Below, piece by piece: positions 10,979 to 21,895 of a DNA stretch of 64,000 nt; the first letter of the stretch is position 1, and every line of letters begins with the position of its first letter. Made by a program: the position numbers and the translations under genes. Under the pieces are notes generated by a model. The model saw only the letters and a list, made by a program, of their open reading frames with translations. It was not told the origin of the DNA and did not search any database. The stretch spans positions 24,681,383 to 24,745,382 of the forward strand of contig CM044956.1 of NCBI GenBank assembly GCA_024516035.1, given 5' to 3'. The stretch comes from Bactericera cockerelli. Lineage: Eukaryota; Arthropoda; Insecta; Hemiptera; Triozidae.

Positions 10979-12545
10979 CAGGGTGTCCCACCAAAGTTTG
11001 ACACCTCAAATTACTCGGAACCTGATGGAGTTTTTGAAAAATAAAAAATCCAAGGGTACATGTCTTAATCATGCGCTTTCAATTATGATTTTTTTCTATA
11101 CAGGGTCAGAAGTCAGAAACTGTCAAAACTGAGGTTTCGATTTTGAAATGTGTCGACCTGAATTATATTTGATAATTTTACTTCTAAATGGTTCTTGAGT
11201 ACTTTTCATAACTAAAACATTTCATACAGAGTGGTTTTTTACGATTTTTTTTCTAAATCTCGAATAACTCTTTTTCGTTTAATTTTTTCGATAATACGCA
11301 CTTTCAATTGGCAGCAGATTACTGTATGTCCGTCCATTCGTGAAATTATGACATGACTTTTTTTCCGAGTAAAAAAAAATAATTACGAATTTTAATCCTC
11401 GTTTAATTTCACACATTTTTCGTTGGTCATATTGAAAAACAAGACTAAAGTGTTGTACATGGTGAGTTGGTGAGTCATAATTTTTTTGCAACAGGTATGT
11501 GGGCACTTAAAGAGACTTAAAATTGCACGGTAGGACTGAATATGCCAGATTTTTATTTTTTTTATTTTTAGCGCAATAAAAAAGTCTTATAACTAAAAAT
11601 GTCACATGTACCACCCTGTAGGTATTTTCTTGAACTATCAAATAGGTACTCGAAGTTGTATAAAATTCGACGCAGATTTAGAATCGGAAAAAAAAAGAAT
11701 TACAAGACACGAATTCTGAAGCCATTTTCTATTTGGTGTCTACAATGAATAATTTATCACTTGAAAATGGCTTTTTAAATTTGTGTTTTCTTGCAGAATT
11801 GGACGCTTCATTGAATTTTAGATAATTTTGAGACCCACATTTCAAGTTTTAAAATCATTCAGTTTGGACACCAAATTAAAAATGGCTTCAAAATTCGTGT
11901 TTTTTAACTTACTTTTTCCTCCCGATTCGAAGTCTTCGTTGGATTTTATACAACTTCGAGTACCCATATGACAGTGTAAGAGAATATCTACAGGGTGGTC
12001 CATGCGACAATATTAATTAAAACACCATAACTTTTTAATTTCACAAAAAATCGAAGTTTTTCTTGCATGTTTAGTATTTCTGTTCAATTTTACGTCTGTT
12101 TGACTACCCACATACAGGGTGCTGCAAAAAAAAGAAATCTTACACTGTACAACACTTTAGTTTTGTTTTTCGATATGACTAACGAAACCTATGTAAAATT
12201 AGCCGAGGATTATAATCCGTAATAAAAATTGAAAAAAACTCGGTTTTAAAAATAAATCAAGTCATTATTTCACTTAAGAACCACCCTGTATAATTTTTTT
12301 GCTACCACTTGAAAGTGTGTGTTTTCATTACACAAACACTATGTATTCTTGTTATCGAAAAAATTACACGAAATTGAGTTATTCGAGATTTAAAAGAAAA
12401 AAAAATTGGTCCAAAAAAACCACCCTGTATATAATACATATTTTAGTTTAAAAAGGTATTCGGGAACTATTTAGAAGTAAAATTATTAAATAAAATTCAA
12501 GTCGATTCATTTAAAATTCGAAAGTTGACACCTCAACCAATTTCT
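10979..12545. mobile_element. Large foldback element, copy 1 (right end truncated)
   Basis: The element starts TA-CAGGGTGTCCC at 10979. Its left part is an imperfect inverted copy of its right part, centred near 11800; for example 'TACTCGAAGTTGTATAAAATTCGACG' language at 11650 reappears reversed at 11945. Inside each arm the motif CAGGGTG/CACCCTG recurs several times (about 11098, 11227, 11613, 11996, 12121, 12288 and 12421), so the arms look like chains of smaller CAGGGTG-bounded units. The right arm stops near 12545 without a terminal CACCCTG. The copy at 57774-58817 keeps the right terminus and has lost the left. No transposase was found. Confidence 0.75.
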
Positions 12546-12656
12546 TCCCGATGAGTGCTACGTGGATTATTAGTTGTATACCGGTTCCCCATATAATTGT
12601 TTAGCGGTTCCCCATTCACATCTCATGTACCTAACTCGGAGATCTCATTCTGAGAC

Positions 12657-12890
12657 TCAATCTTTAATGCAGATAAGTTGTAAAACACGAGGTACAAAGT
12701 GCTTTGAGTACCAGGAGCACTGCAGCAATACCTTCTGATTACTGTTAATACATTTCTTATTATTCACTCGGTAACGAAGGCCTGTAATTTCCACACTACT
12801 GGCATTCTCCACTCTACTCTTTATCGTGAGAAATTTATGTTTTTTCTTACATAGAAGACGACCAACACCTTTACCGGTTGATGAACGTTC
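12657..12890 (-). CDS. Candidate last exon of an unrecognised Cys-containing protein
   Basis: On the minus strand a strong acceptor (TTATCTGTATCTCCCGACAG) is followed by 77 in-frame codons and a stop. The peptide is basic and carries cysteines near residues 14, 48, 59 and 74 (for example 'LLCKKKHKFLTIK' and 'VLLQCSWYSKHF'). The length, acceptor quality and low repeat content make it look coding. It could be joined, through one or more missing exons, to the secreted-looking exon at 14063-14147. The phases do not match directly: that exon ends in phase 1 and this one begins in phase 0. The family is unknown. Confidence 0.4.
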   Translation of the reverse strand, partial: ERSSTGKGVGRLLCKKKHKFLTIKSRVENASSVEITGLRYRVNNKKCINSNQKVLLQCSWYSKHFVPRVLQLICIKD

Positions 12891-13175
12891 CTGTCGGGAG
12901 ATACAGATAAAATGATAGGTCAAGATTTTCAATTAGGATTTCCAATGTTGGAGGTGTTGTAACTGGTAAGTAAGAAGGTAATCGCTATTCATTTTAAAGT
13001 TACATTCATACATATGTATATTGTTATGTACTTTAGTAGAGTTGATAGTACTTCTGGTAAATCACAAAAAGGGATAGATATTAAAGTTTGCTTTTTTCCG
13101 AAAAAAAGTTTCTTTCAATTGCGCAAACATTGTTGAAAACAGTTTTATTACCTATCTATGTATTGTATACATTTA

Positions 13176-14008
13176 CAGGATCCGCAAAAAAAAGGAGCCA
13201 CTCGAAATATCTAGAGAACGGATTAAAGTTTAAAAAAAGCTATAACATGTGTACCATTATAACAAGGGGGAAACCTTTTCCACTACTAGGTTTTGATTTT
13301 TTATCATTACCAGGGGTGGCCCCAGGGTGGGTCACCTTTAGAATCTTAAGTGGAACCACCCTTCTTGTGATACATTTCTGGAAAGTAGTTGACATTAAAA
13401 GTATTTTAAGCCAAGTTTGAGATTTTTATTTAGCACAGATTATACTAAAAAATGAATAGTTTTTACACAATTAAAAAAAGATGACCTTTTGACACCTCCT
13501 CTGGTAATGCTAATGGTATCCAAAACCCATGAAAAATTAATTCTTCCAAATAGAAAGACATGTGTTTAACATTTTTTTAAAGAAATTGTAACTGCAAAAA
13601 TATTTTTTTACTGAAACCTGTGGAATGAAATGTACGATATCTCCAGCCAATTTTGATTAAAAATCTAAATATTTATAGAAGTACTCTTCACCCGTATTTA
13701 TGAACAGCAAATTTTGTCTGAGCACTGTCTCAAGCAAGGTATTGGCCAATAATATTAAAGGAAATCATGCTTCAGACCATGCTCAAACGACGTTTTCTGT
13801 TCATAAATACGGCTGTTAATGTCAACTACTTTTCAGAAATGTGTTAAAAATAGGGTGGTTCTATTTAAGATTCCAAAGTTGACCCCCTGGGAATGATAAA
13901 AAATCAAAACCTAGTAGAAAAGGTTTCCCCCTCGATATAATGGCTATTCGCAAAAATTAAATCCGTTCTCTAGATATTTTAAGTGGCTCCTATTTTTGGC
14001 GGACCCTG
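13176..14008. mobile_element. Repeat family B, palindromic element with both ends
   Basis: The left end is CAGGATCCGC (13176) and the right end is GGCGGACCCTG (14008). The arms at 13176-13440 and 13813-14008 are inverted copies of each other; the blocks 'CTCGAAATATCTAGAGAACGG' and 'GAAACCTTTTC' recur reversed. A 121-bp MITE occupies the middle (13692-13812). Half-copies are at 2055-2304 and 39059-39560. No coding capacity was seen. Confidence 0.7.
13692..13812. mobile_element. 121-bp MITE with perfect 16-bp TIRs
   Basis: CCGTATTTATGAACAG at 13692-13707 is exactly inverted at 13797-13812. The element sits near the centre of the palindromic family B copy. No clear target duplication was found, so the superfamily is unknown. 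Confidence 0.65.
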
Positions 14009-14062
14009 TCGATGTACATTCAAATTATTGCAAACCTAAAAGTGCAAACACATTTCCCTGAC

Positions 14063-14147
14063 CTGCATTCTCATCGCAGAACGTAAATTCGCATGCTTCA
14101 TGCTCTGTAGCTCCTTGCACTCCTCTACAGCTCAACACAGTTGCCAG
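14063..14147 (-). CDS. Candidate internal exon, secreted Cys-rich protein
   Basis: On the minus strand an acceptor (CATTACCTTGCAG) and a donor (AATGCAG|GTCAGG) bracket 85 nt with a single open frame; both other frames hit stops. The peptide starts 'LATVLSCRGVQG', which looks like the end of a signal peptide, and continues 'ATEHEACEFTFCDEN'. It enters in phase 0 and leaves in phase 1. The start exon would lie to the right and was not found. A secreted peptide or protease inhibitor is possible; no family is recognised. Confidence 0.4.
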
Positions 14148-14211
14148 CTGCAAGGTAATGCAACATGGAATTTAATGATTCTAAAAAGAATCCTGAGGAA
14201 AGTTAGTTATG

Positions 14212-14272
14212 TGTTGTGTAGTCTTTTCCCAAGGGAAAATAGTGTTGTGTAGTCTTTTCCCAAGGGAAAATA
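14212..14272. repeat. Direct tandem duplication, 31 bp x2
   Basis: The string GTGTTGTGTAGTCTTTTCCC plus its next 11 bases occurs twice back to back. Each unit contains the small inverted motif TTTTCCC-AAG-GGAAAA. Confidence 0.8.
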
Positions 14273-14490
14273 ATGAATGTACATTTTTTTTCTCTGTTCT
14301 GTTCTATTTTACAAGAAAATAAAAAAAACTTCTGTCTCTTGTTATTATGATAGATAGACTATTTCTTGAAACCTTGCGCCTGTTGAAAAGCATGAGGAAT
14401 GAAATGCAATGTAACAAGAAAAGAAAAAAAAATGCAATCAAATGAGCATCATACAGGAAAGTTCTTGATAAGTAATATAATAACCCCCAA

Positions 14491-14936
14491 AAACACCACT
14501 TCGTGGTTGCAAAAGGAAAAACGCCTACTCAAAATAATGAGTAATAAAGATAAAAATAAATGATATCAAAATGAGAACACCTTTACCTCGTCGCTTTCTA
14601 TTTCTCTGCACTGCTACCTGCATTTGTTTCTCTTATGCTATCTTTATTTATCCTTACTAGGTTTCATCCCAAACTTGATTTCTCTTTAAGTTTTACTTGT
14701 TGAAGGGCAAGTGCAAAAAATCATACTCCGACCGCCTATTTTTAGTACCGTTCAACATGTAAAACATAAAGAGAAATCCAGTTTGGGATGACACCTAGCA
14801 AGGATAAACAGATAGGGATGAGAAATAAAAAGCGACGAGGTAAAGGAGTTCTCAATTTGATATCATTTACTTTCAGCTTTGTTACTAGTTTCTTTTGAGT
14901 AGGTGTTCTTCCTTTTGCAACCACGAAGTTGTGTTT
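14491..14936. repeat. Long inverted repeat, arms ~200 bp, 45-bp spacer
   Basis: The left arm (14491-14705) and right arm (14751-14936) are reverse complements with scattered mismatches; blocks such as CTTCGTGGTTGCAAAAGGA and TTTACCTCGTCGCTTT recur. The left arm has a roughly 30-nt block near 14612-14645 that is absent from the right arm. A transcript would fold into a long imperfect hairpin. It could be a foldback MITE or a hairpin-RNA locus. The minus-strand open frame at 14742-14924 lies within the right arm and is probably incidental. Confidence 0.65.
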
Positions 14937-14940
14937 CTGG

Positions 14941-15010
14941 ACATGTCATGTCGCGGCTAGACCTCTGGATTGACGGAGTACCGCCTTTACCACTGAGCTA
15001 CCGAGACAGA
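14941..15010 (-). mobile_element. tRNA-headed SINE fragment
   Basis: On the minus strand the string 'GGTAGCTCAGTGGTAAAGGC' is an RNA polymerase III A box. It is followed by a shared 'GTACTCCGTCAATCC' region and CATGACATGTC, as in the full copies at 42076 and 52536. The B box region is missing here. Confidence 0.6.
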
Positions 15011-15194
15011 CGGTAATGTGCTTTAGGATGCATCACAATAGGTATGTATTTTTAAGATTTTATAAAAGATTTTTCAAAGAGAATGATCCACCATCGAAAA
15101 TAGTCACACCTACACACTTGGGGAAAACAAGCCGGTAATTAATTAGAAAATATTTGATTGATCCGATGACTATTGACTCTACCCCCTGGTGGGG

Positions 15195-15614
15195 TTACTC
15201 GATAACTACAACCCACCCAAAGAGATGAATCGCCGCATAAACTGTCTCAAACTTGATGTCTAATGGTTTGTTTAGTGCTCTAATGGTTTCGGTAACTCCA
15301 GGCAGGTCTTCATTCATTTCAATAAGTTGTCTGATGTCTGCTATTGTGTACCTTCCCAACAGCCTGTGTTGATTTTTCCAATTAATAATAGAAATATTAA
15401 TATCCGTGACCTTGACGTTTCGGGAATTGTTGATAGCTTTAGGATTTGAAACAGAACCTGCTAGCGCTATGAGCCTGCACCCTGCTGGGATGATTTTAAT
15501 TATTTTTCTCTGTGGCATACTTGTTGCTTGTTTTGTATCAATCTCGCTTGTTGAGTGTGGTTCAATTTCCTGACGTCGTTTCAAGAGACTAACTAATTTA
15601 TTATGTTGATTCAT
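15195..15614 (-). CDS. Unrecognised 139-codon intact ORF
   Basis: This is the longest non-repetitive open frame outside the minisatellite. The N-terminal third is basic and polar ('KLVSLLKRRQEIEP'), the middle is mixed, and the C-terminus is hydrophobic ('AAIHLFGWVVVIE') just before the stop. The downstream minus-strand sequence contains a short purine-rich tract (CAGGGGGTAGAG). Immediately upstream the same strand holds broken frames with an acidic peptide. This would suit the 3' part of a decayed retroelement or transposon gene, but no domain is recognised and I make no functional claim. Confidence 0.35.
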   Translation of the reverse strand: MNQHNKLVSLLKRRQEIEPHSTSEIDTKQATSMPQRKIIKIIPAGCRLIALAGSVSNPKAINNSRNVKVTDINISIINWKNQHRLLGRYTIADIRQLIEMNEDLPGVTETIRALNKPLDIKFETVYAAIHLFGWVVVIE

Positions 15615-15649
15615 TTTTGATAGAGGTCTTTAATTGTTTGTTAATTTCT

Positions 15650-15700
15650 TTTATCTATAAGGTAGAGAAAGTATTGTTTTCGGGCGATTTTTTCGAAATT
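15650..15700 (-). repeat. Hairpin-ended repeat tail, third type
   Basis: On the minus strand the sequence ends AACAATACTTTC, then TCTACCTTATAGATAAA. This is the same plan as the family A and D tails: CAATACTTTC followed by a small hairpin. Related tails occur near 25299-25325 and 45271-45305. Confidence 0.45.
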
Positions 15701-16165
15701 GAGCTGATAACATTTCTGGACAAATTGGACTATCCTGATTCTCGTGTAAATAATAATTCAGTAGTTTCATCAGTTTCATTTAACATCATTAATTCTGCTT
15801 CCTCTAGTTCATGTTAACAGAATGGGACACCTAAATTTACATGACAAATTGTACTGGCAACTAGAAGAGAGTAAAAAAAAAAAACAGATTGTAAAAGAAG
15901 AAAAAAGTTGAAAAGTGTGGTATTCAGGAGCAACTGACACGGCAGAAAGGACTGTTGCAAGGATGCAGAGGCGGGGGATGAGAACATATTCCCCCGTGGG
16001 ACTGGACGTGTTGAATTTCATACCCAAAGTGAACCGGACAAATTAATGTAAAAGTAAACTTTTCAAACTCGATTAGTTTCGAACTTTTTACAACACTTTT
16101 TATTACAATTAAACTAGTAGTTCTGCGAACTGTAAACCTTACACAAATTCTATTATCTATAATAA

Positions 16166-16520
16166 TCTATATATGTACATATATAAATGCAAAAGTTAAC
16201 ACTCACTCACTCACGTGACACTCAGTCACTTACTCATTCATCTCGATTTCTCAGCACTGTTATGTCTGTGAACTGTAAACCTCACACAAATTCAATTATC
16301 GCATTATAAATGTTCAAGTTTCAAGCATGAGGACATCAATAAGTTTTATTACAAAATATAAAGCGGCCTTTTTTTCGAAAATTTATCATAGTGGCCCCGA
16401 GTGGCCCAAATCGGCCCTAAAACTATAGGTAAAGACCCCAATGAACATGTATACCAAATTTCAACAATTTTGAAGAATTTGGTCGAGAGGTATCGCGGAA
16501 CAGACAGACAGACGAAAGCC
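16166..16520 (+). mobile_element. Helitron-like 5' part
   Basis: After an A, the sequence TCTATATATGTACATATATA is typical of Helitron 5' starts. It is followed by 'AAAGTTAACACTCACTCACT', which recurs at 58830. The block near 16490-16515 contains CAGACAGACAGACG. No matching CTAG hairpin 3' end was found nearby, so this copy is truncated or chimaeric. Confidence 0.45.
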
Positions 16521-16663
16521 AAATCGTCCACTATCCAAGTTAAAACAGAACCTCACTGTGTTCGGTTGATTAAAAAACAGAGCTCAGGAGTAAAGACAGA
16601 ATCAAAAGATAAAACAATTAAAACACATGCGTGTAGATTAAGTTGTAGATTAGGTGTATAAAA

Positions 16664-16790
16664 AAACTAGCTAAAACCCGGCACTTTGACGTCGCTGGCG
16701 CTCTATTTGGATTTTTTAAAAATCTTTTCTTAGTACACACTTAAATACCAAAAGGAAACTCTGTGCCAAATTGGGATTCATTTGTTATAA
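16664..16790 (+). repeat. TE fragment shared with UGT intron 3
   Basis: The blocks AGCTAAAACCCGGCACTTTG and CAAATTGGGATTCATTTG match 37796-37925 in the UGT gene with about the same spacing. Confidence 0.55.
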
Positions 16791-16799
16791 TTAAGATGA

Positions 16800-18140
16800 C
16801 CTAACAGGTACTATCTTAATTTGGTCATTTGGCATAATTGCAAGGTGCAAAAATATTTTTACAAACTTAAGATACGTTTGATGTAAATGTGTAAAATAGA
16901 GTCAATCGACTAAGAAGCCTGTCATGAAACACAGACAACTCGTCGTATGAGTATGAGTTCCTCACTAACAATAGAAATGAAGCCGTGAGACGAAGCCTGC
17001 GCCTGATTGGATTTGAATCCATCCCTTCACTTTTCTGTTTTCGAATGATTTACAAAACTACTCGACGCGACGTTAGTGGGCGAAAGATATCATTTTCCCT
17101 TAATTAATTAGGGATGCAAAGGACTCGTCCTTAATATTTACGCTCACAAGAAAATTGTCCAGTATCGAGTTACGTGCTCCCCGTACCCCTTCAACTTACT
17201 TCTTGTCCATAAAATATCATATTTCCGGTACAGAGAGTCAGAGAGGGTAGAAATATGCATATTGCTACTATACGCCATCAATATAAACGTAAGAATGTTT
17301 AATATATTATGGAGACAAGTTTGAACTCAACCTCGCAATATTTTCATCAGGACACACTGAATATTTATGAAAATTTGTTCTACGAGTATTAGACTTTGAA
17401 TAAGGGATGTAAGATCAAAGTTAGTCAAGTCCCTCCACCCTGTCCACTCGCAGTTCCCTAAGTTGTATTCAAACATGCTGCAAACTTCTCAAATGATATC
17501 AGTATACTAAAATATATGTACCTATGTAACGGAAAAATAGTAGGCTGCGGCATTATCTCTAAATCGTCGCATTTCACAAGAAAAAAGGACAGTTTCTTCT
17601 CTATCTTTACCCCTTAAATGCAGAACTTTTTTAAATGCAGAAGATTTAGTTTTGTGAATTAATTATAGGCACATCAAATAATTTTTCTTTAAAGTAGCAT
17701 TAAAAAAAGAACGAATGTTAGGTCATAACTAACTACTAAAAAGTTCCGACCTGATTTTAATTGATCTCATTAATGATCGGAAGGGAACAATTGCTTTGAG
17801 CACACTAATTATACTTTCACCAAGCATCTCTTGACTGTGTCTCAAAGTTATTAAGGGTAACAACAATCTTTCATAACTCTCCCTTCTTCTCTTTATCTAT
17901 CTCGCTCACCTTTTCTCTAGTTCCTTTTCCTCCCCTTTCACTTCTAAAGTATTCTTTCCTCATAATATACTACATATACCTACATGTACTTTGTTGTAAC
18001 CTAAACTTGTGCACACAACACAAACCACGCGCTATTTTACTCTCATGAGAGGCTAGGTATACATTTCCCCAATTATACGCGGATGTGGCTGATACACCCC
18101 TAGTAGACATTAATACATGCAGGGATCCTGGAAAGTATGG
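16800..18140. other. Intergenic DNA, nothing recognised
   Basis: No exon, RNA gene or structured repeat was identified. Base composition is like the surroundings. Confidence 0.4.
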
Positions 18141-18149
18141 GTTTGAGAT

Positions 18150-18150
18150 T

Positions 18151-18184
<34 letters not shown>

Positions 18185-18205
18185 GTGTGTGTGTGTTGTG
18201 TGTGT
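18150..18205. repeat. (GT)n microsatellite
   Basis: A nearly pure GT tract with two TTG interruptions, directly adjoining a family A fragment. Confidence 0.9.
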
Positions 18206-18209
18206 CTGT

Positions 18210-18473
18210 TCCCGCGAAAACTCTCAAACGGATTCTTCAAAATTGATGAAATTTTGTAGACATATTTATTGGGTCCTACAATTTTACCTATAGTTTTTGG
18301 GCCGACAGACGGACACGAAACCAAAGTTGCTCGGAGTTATGAAACGTCCAGAAATATGAAAAAAATTGAAATCGTAGCAAAAAAATATTTTTTTTTTTTT
18401 ACAAAAACGAACACCATTACTTCCGATTTTTAATATTAGATTTCTCGGAAGTAATATGATGCATCAAAATACT
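18210..18473 (-). repeat. Repeat family A, hairpin end, reverse orientation
   Basis: The fragment carries 'GACAGACGGACACGAAACC', 'ATGAAACGTCCAGAAATATG', a poly-T, 'ACAAAAACGAACACC' and the terminal hairpin ending CTCGGAAGTAATA. The palindromic core has one changed base relative to the consensus. Confidence 0.7.
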
Positions 18474-18534
18474 GAAAATGTAGAAAAATAATTTGATGTT
18501 CCTTTTCAAGCAATAATTGAGCACAAGCTGTTAT

Positions 18535-19048
18535 GAAGATGTGAGCACACGCATGTTATGAAGATGTGAGCCACAAGCATGTATGATTGAGCCCAAGCAT
18601 TATGAAGATGTGAGCCACAAGCATGTTATGAAGATGTGAGCCACAAGCATGTTATGAAGATGTAGCACAATGTTATGAGTCGTGAGCCACAGCATGTTAT
18701 GAAATGTGAGCCACAAGCATGTTATGAAGATGTGAGCACAAGCATGTTATGAATGTGCACAAGCATGTATGTAGATGTAGCCACAAGCATGTTATGAATG
18801 TGAGCCACAAGATGTTATGAGATGGAGCCACAAGCATGTTATGAAGATGTGAGCCACAAGCATGTTATGAAGATGTGAGCCACAAGCATGTTATGAAGAT
18901 GTGAGCCACAGCATGTTATGAAGATGTGAGCCACAAGCATGTTATGAAGATGTGAGCCACAAGCATGTTATGAAGATGTGAGCCACAAGCATGTTATGAA
19001 GATGTGAGCCACAAGCATGTTATGAAGATGTGAGCCACAAGCATGAAG
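18535..19048. repeat. 26-bp minisatellite, about 20 copies
   Basis: The unit is GTGAGCCACAAGCATGTTAT plus GAAGAT. Copies from about 18900 to 19048 are almost identical. Copies from 18535 to 18900 carry many scattered single-base losses. It is followed by unique sequence. The unit length is not a multiple of three and no frame stays open. Confidence 0.9.
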
Positions 19049-19322
19049 ATGACGAGCTTTCTTCCTCGTCACCCGCGACAGCCCTGTTCTTGTCAGTCCT
19101 GCGGTAACAATAGACTTCTCATGTCAAGAGGCCCTCGTCGAGTATTATGAAGGTCCACAGGACTATTTACTTAACATCTCCGACAGGATTCTGCTGACTC
19201 ACACCTGCTATGGATAAAGAGAACCTCAACTAGCTATGTTGGTTTTGTGTCGCCTCTTCTGGTACCTGCACAGGTCCGAAGAATACTAATATCAAGTTGA
19301 TTTTCTTTCCATCGTATGAATT

Positions 19323-19323
<1 letters not shown>

Positions 19324-19367
<44 letters not shown>

Positions 19368-19640
19368 CCAGCGTCGATGGCATTTAAATAAACGGGTAGG
19401 AAAGAAATATTATACATCAAAAGCGAGGTTAAGAACTTGATGGAGAATTCAAATTCTATTCTCGTAAAGAAGTGTTTCCGCGGCCCCACTCAGGCTGGGT
19501 GAGGTCAATGTGAGTAGCAGGTTTGTGAGTTTCCTGCGAATGGAGGGTAAAACCCCCGTCGTGATATGACCATGGCAGTTGAAAGCGACGTTAAACCCCA
19601 TTTAAAAAAAAAAAAAAAAAAAAAAGATTTTTTTTTTCTT
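19324..19640 (+). mobile_element. 5S-rRNA-derived SINE, rearranged copy
   Basis: It begins AGCCAGCGTCGATGGCA (19366), the 5S-like head of the family, and ends with the tail 'GACCATGGCAGTTGAAAGCG' and a poly-A. AGATTTTTTTTTT stretches on both sides (19324 and 19625) are compatible with a target duplication. The 5S head is interrupted: after 'GGCATTT' a segment resembling the downstream flank (19399-19421 versus 19706-19728) replaces the expected 5S box region. Confidence 0.7.
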
Positions 19641-21770
19641 CTTTATTCGTTACATTACTATATTCAGAAATATAATTATGGCAAAGTATGTAAAAAAGAG
19701 GAAAGAGGAAAGAAATATTATACATAAAAAGCAAAAAAAAGAGATCTGAAGAAAAAGAAATCTCTCGTTATTGTAAAGAAGTGTGAAAAAAGAAGAAGAA
19801 AGAAGGAATTAAGGAGAAAAAAAGTGTTTTTATTTCATAATGAGTAGATATTCGTAATTATGAAATAATAACATGGGTGCATCTCATCATAATAATTAAA
19901 ATTATACAAGTCTCATGAGAAAAAATGGTTTATATTTAGAGCTTATTGGCAATAGATCAATAATATTTATGTTTTAAAATATATTCTATCAAATGTTTTA
20001 AATATCATTCAATAGAATGAGTCAAAAAAATTAGTAAGGGAAACGTTTTTTTTACCATCATCATCGAAGAGGCTTGGAGATTTGGGATGTTGACTTTTTG
20101 ATTTCCGATCTTCAGTTTGTAACAAGTGGGTGATGAATGTCTATTATGAGCGCTGGGGTCTACCTACATGTTCAATCATGTTCTATTAGGTGCTCAGATT
20201 TCAATTTAGATAGCCCTGAACGCGTGAGGTGGTCGCTTCAAATTCAATCCAACCATCAATACAAAGAAATATGTCTACTTGTTGTATTGTATTAACAATT
20301 TGGAACGGGCAATTTATTGTACTTTTTTTAAAGAGGGATTTTCGAGTGCTGAGCTCATCGACTACGAAAGTAGAATCGAGACTATACTGGACCTCAACCG
20401 AATAGCATCTCTCATCTTCAATAAATCTCCCTTTCAACCGTCAAATTTCGTTCAAATGAACCAATCAGAGTCTGTTATTTGAAGTTGAAAGGGAGATTTG
20501 GGGATTCTGAGAGTGAGAAAGCTTTCTGGAACGAAGCCCTGGCCATTATTAGAAGTGCTCCCTTCAGTAAGACCAAGTTGGTAATCAGTTGGATTGTGAA
20601 CGTAATAAGAATGTTTAATTATGAGATTCTTAAATAGCTACAGTACTTTTCACACAGTACCAATAACAACTTAGGTCATAGCAAGGCAGAATAATCAGTG
20701 AAAGGCTCAGCAAATATCGTCTTAAAGTATTTGCTACTTGCCGATTGAAACTAGAAAAGGCTTTCATTCATTCTACAAAAAGAGAAAATTATTTCTGGTA
20801 AAGTGAAAAAGAGTGCAGGGTACGTCAAAATGTGAGGAAAAGATACCCAAACCATTTAGAGTAAACTTTCTGTCTTAATTATTTTTAAAATTAAACCCTC
20901 AGTTCAGACTGTTGGAACTTATACTTAGATAAGTATAACTTATACTTATACCCTACCTCCCAGCAGAATGCTATGTTTCAAAATAAAAGATACTTGCAAA
21001 GAAAAATAAGTTGAAGAACTTGGAGAGAGCATATTTAAATTTTACTACAGTTTATAAAAATGTTGTGTTTAATGATAATAGAAAACAATACATTAATCTA
21101 TTCAGTAGGGGAATAAAAAAATAAATGAACACAACAAACGGATATAATGGATTCACTAGTGAAAATTTGCAGCACCACACATTCTTTCTTTTTCTCTGCT
21201 GATTGTATTATTTTAATTTTCAAATGTTTTTTCTGCTCCCTTAATGATCAGGAAATTTATTTATTCTCTGTTTATTATTTTTGTTTCATTTTAACTCTCT
21301 TCATTTTGTGTCTTTCCGCTCTCCGCTTGAGAAATGAGATTACTTATTAAAATATTTTTTCTTAAGGTTCTTCTCTTCTTTCCATGGCATGTTCGCTACG
21401 AGGTGTTTTCAGTACTGATCAAATTATCTCTGATTACCATGATTTTATTTTTATTTACATGTTATTTTTTAAGTCTTTGGTCATGATAGTTCTAAATTAT
21501 ATAATACTAATTAATAAATTACTTAAAAGACTTTGTAGAGTGCGTGAGAGGCGACGACACCAAACCCTTCGGATATTAGTTCAGGAGGGTGAGATAGTAA
21601 ACATACTAAAAGTCCTGACATCTAGGATGGGAGGAAACAGTGGTCCCATTTTCGGATTTTCACTTATATCTCAAGAGCGGTTAGAGCGGTACTTTTTTAT
21701 AAAAGCTAAAGCTTTGTATGAAGTTCATTTTTTTTTTTTTTTAAAGATTAGTATTTCATAGTCGTTTTTA
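19640..21770. other. Intergenic DNA, nothing recognised
   Basis: AT-rich sequence. The only structure noted is a short inverted repeat, AATCTCCCTTTCAAC (about 20425) with GTTGAAAGGGAGATT (about 20486). Open frames here are short and of random composition. Confidence 0.4.
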
Positions 21771-21774
21771 TTTC

Positions 21775-21895
21775 GTTATGAAACGTCCAGAAATATTAAA
21801 AAAAATTGAAATCGGAGCAAAAAATATTTTTTTTTTTACAAAAACGAACACAATACTTCCGATTTCTATATATTAGAAATTTCTCGGAAGTAATA
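21775..21895 (-). repeat. Repeat family A, hairpin-end fragment
   Basis: The fragment contains TATGAAACGTCCAGAAATAT, then a poly-T, then CGAACACAATACTTCC, then the palindromic hairpin ending CTCGGAAGTAATA. Confidence 0.7.

Noticed and set aside
18535..19048. A CRISPR array
   Set aside because: The 26-bp units are contiguous with no unique spacers, in a eukaryotic context.
21384..21761. 125-codon ORF on the + strand
   Set aside because: Phe/Ile/Leu-rich AT-driven frame, no splice sites or domain, and it runs into a poly-T.
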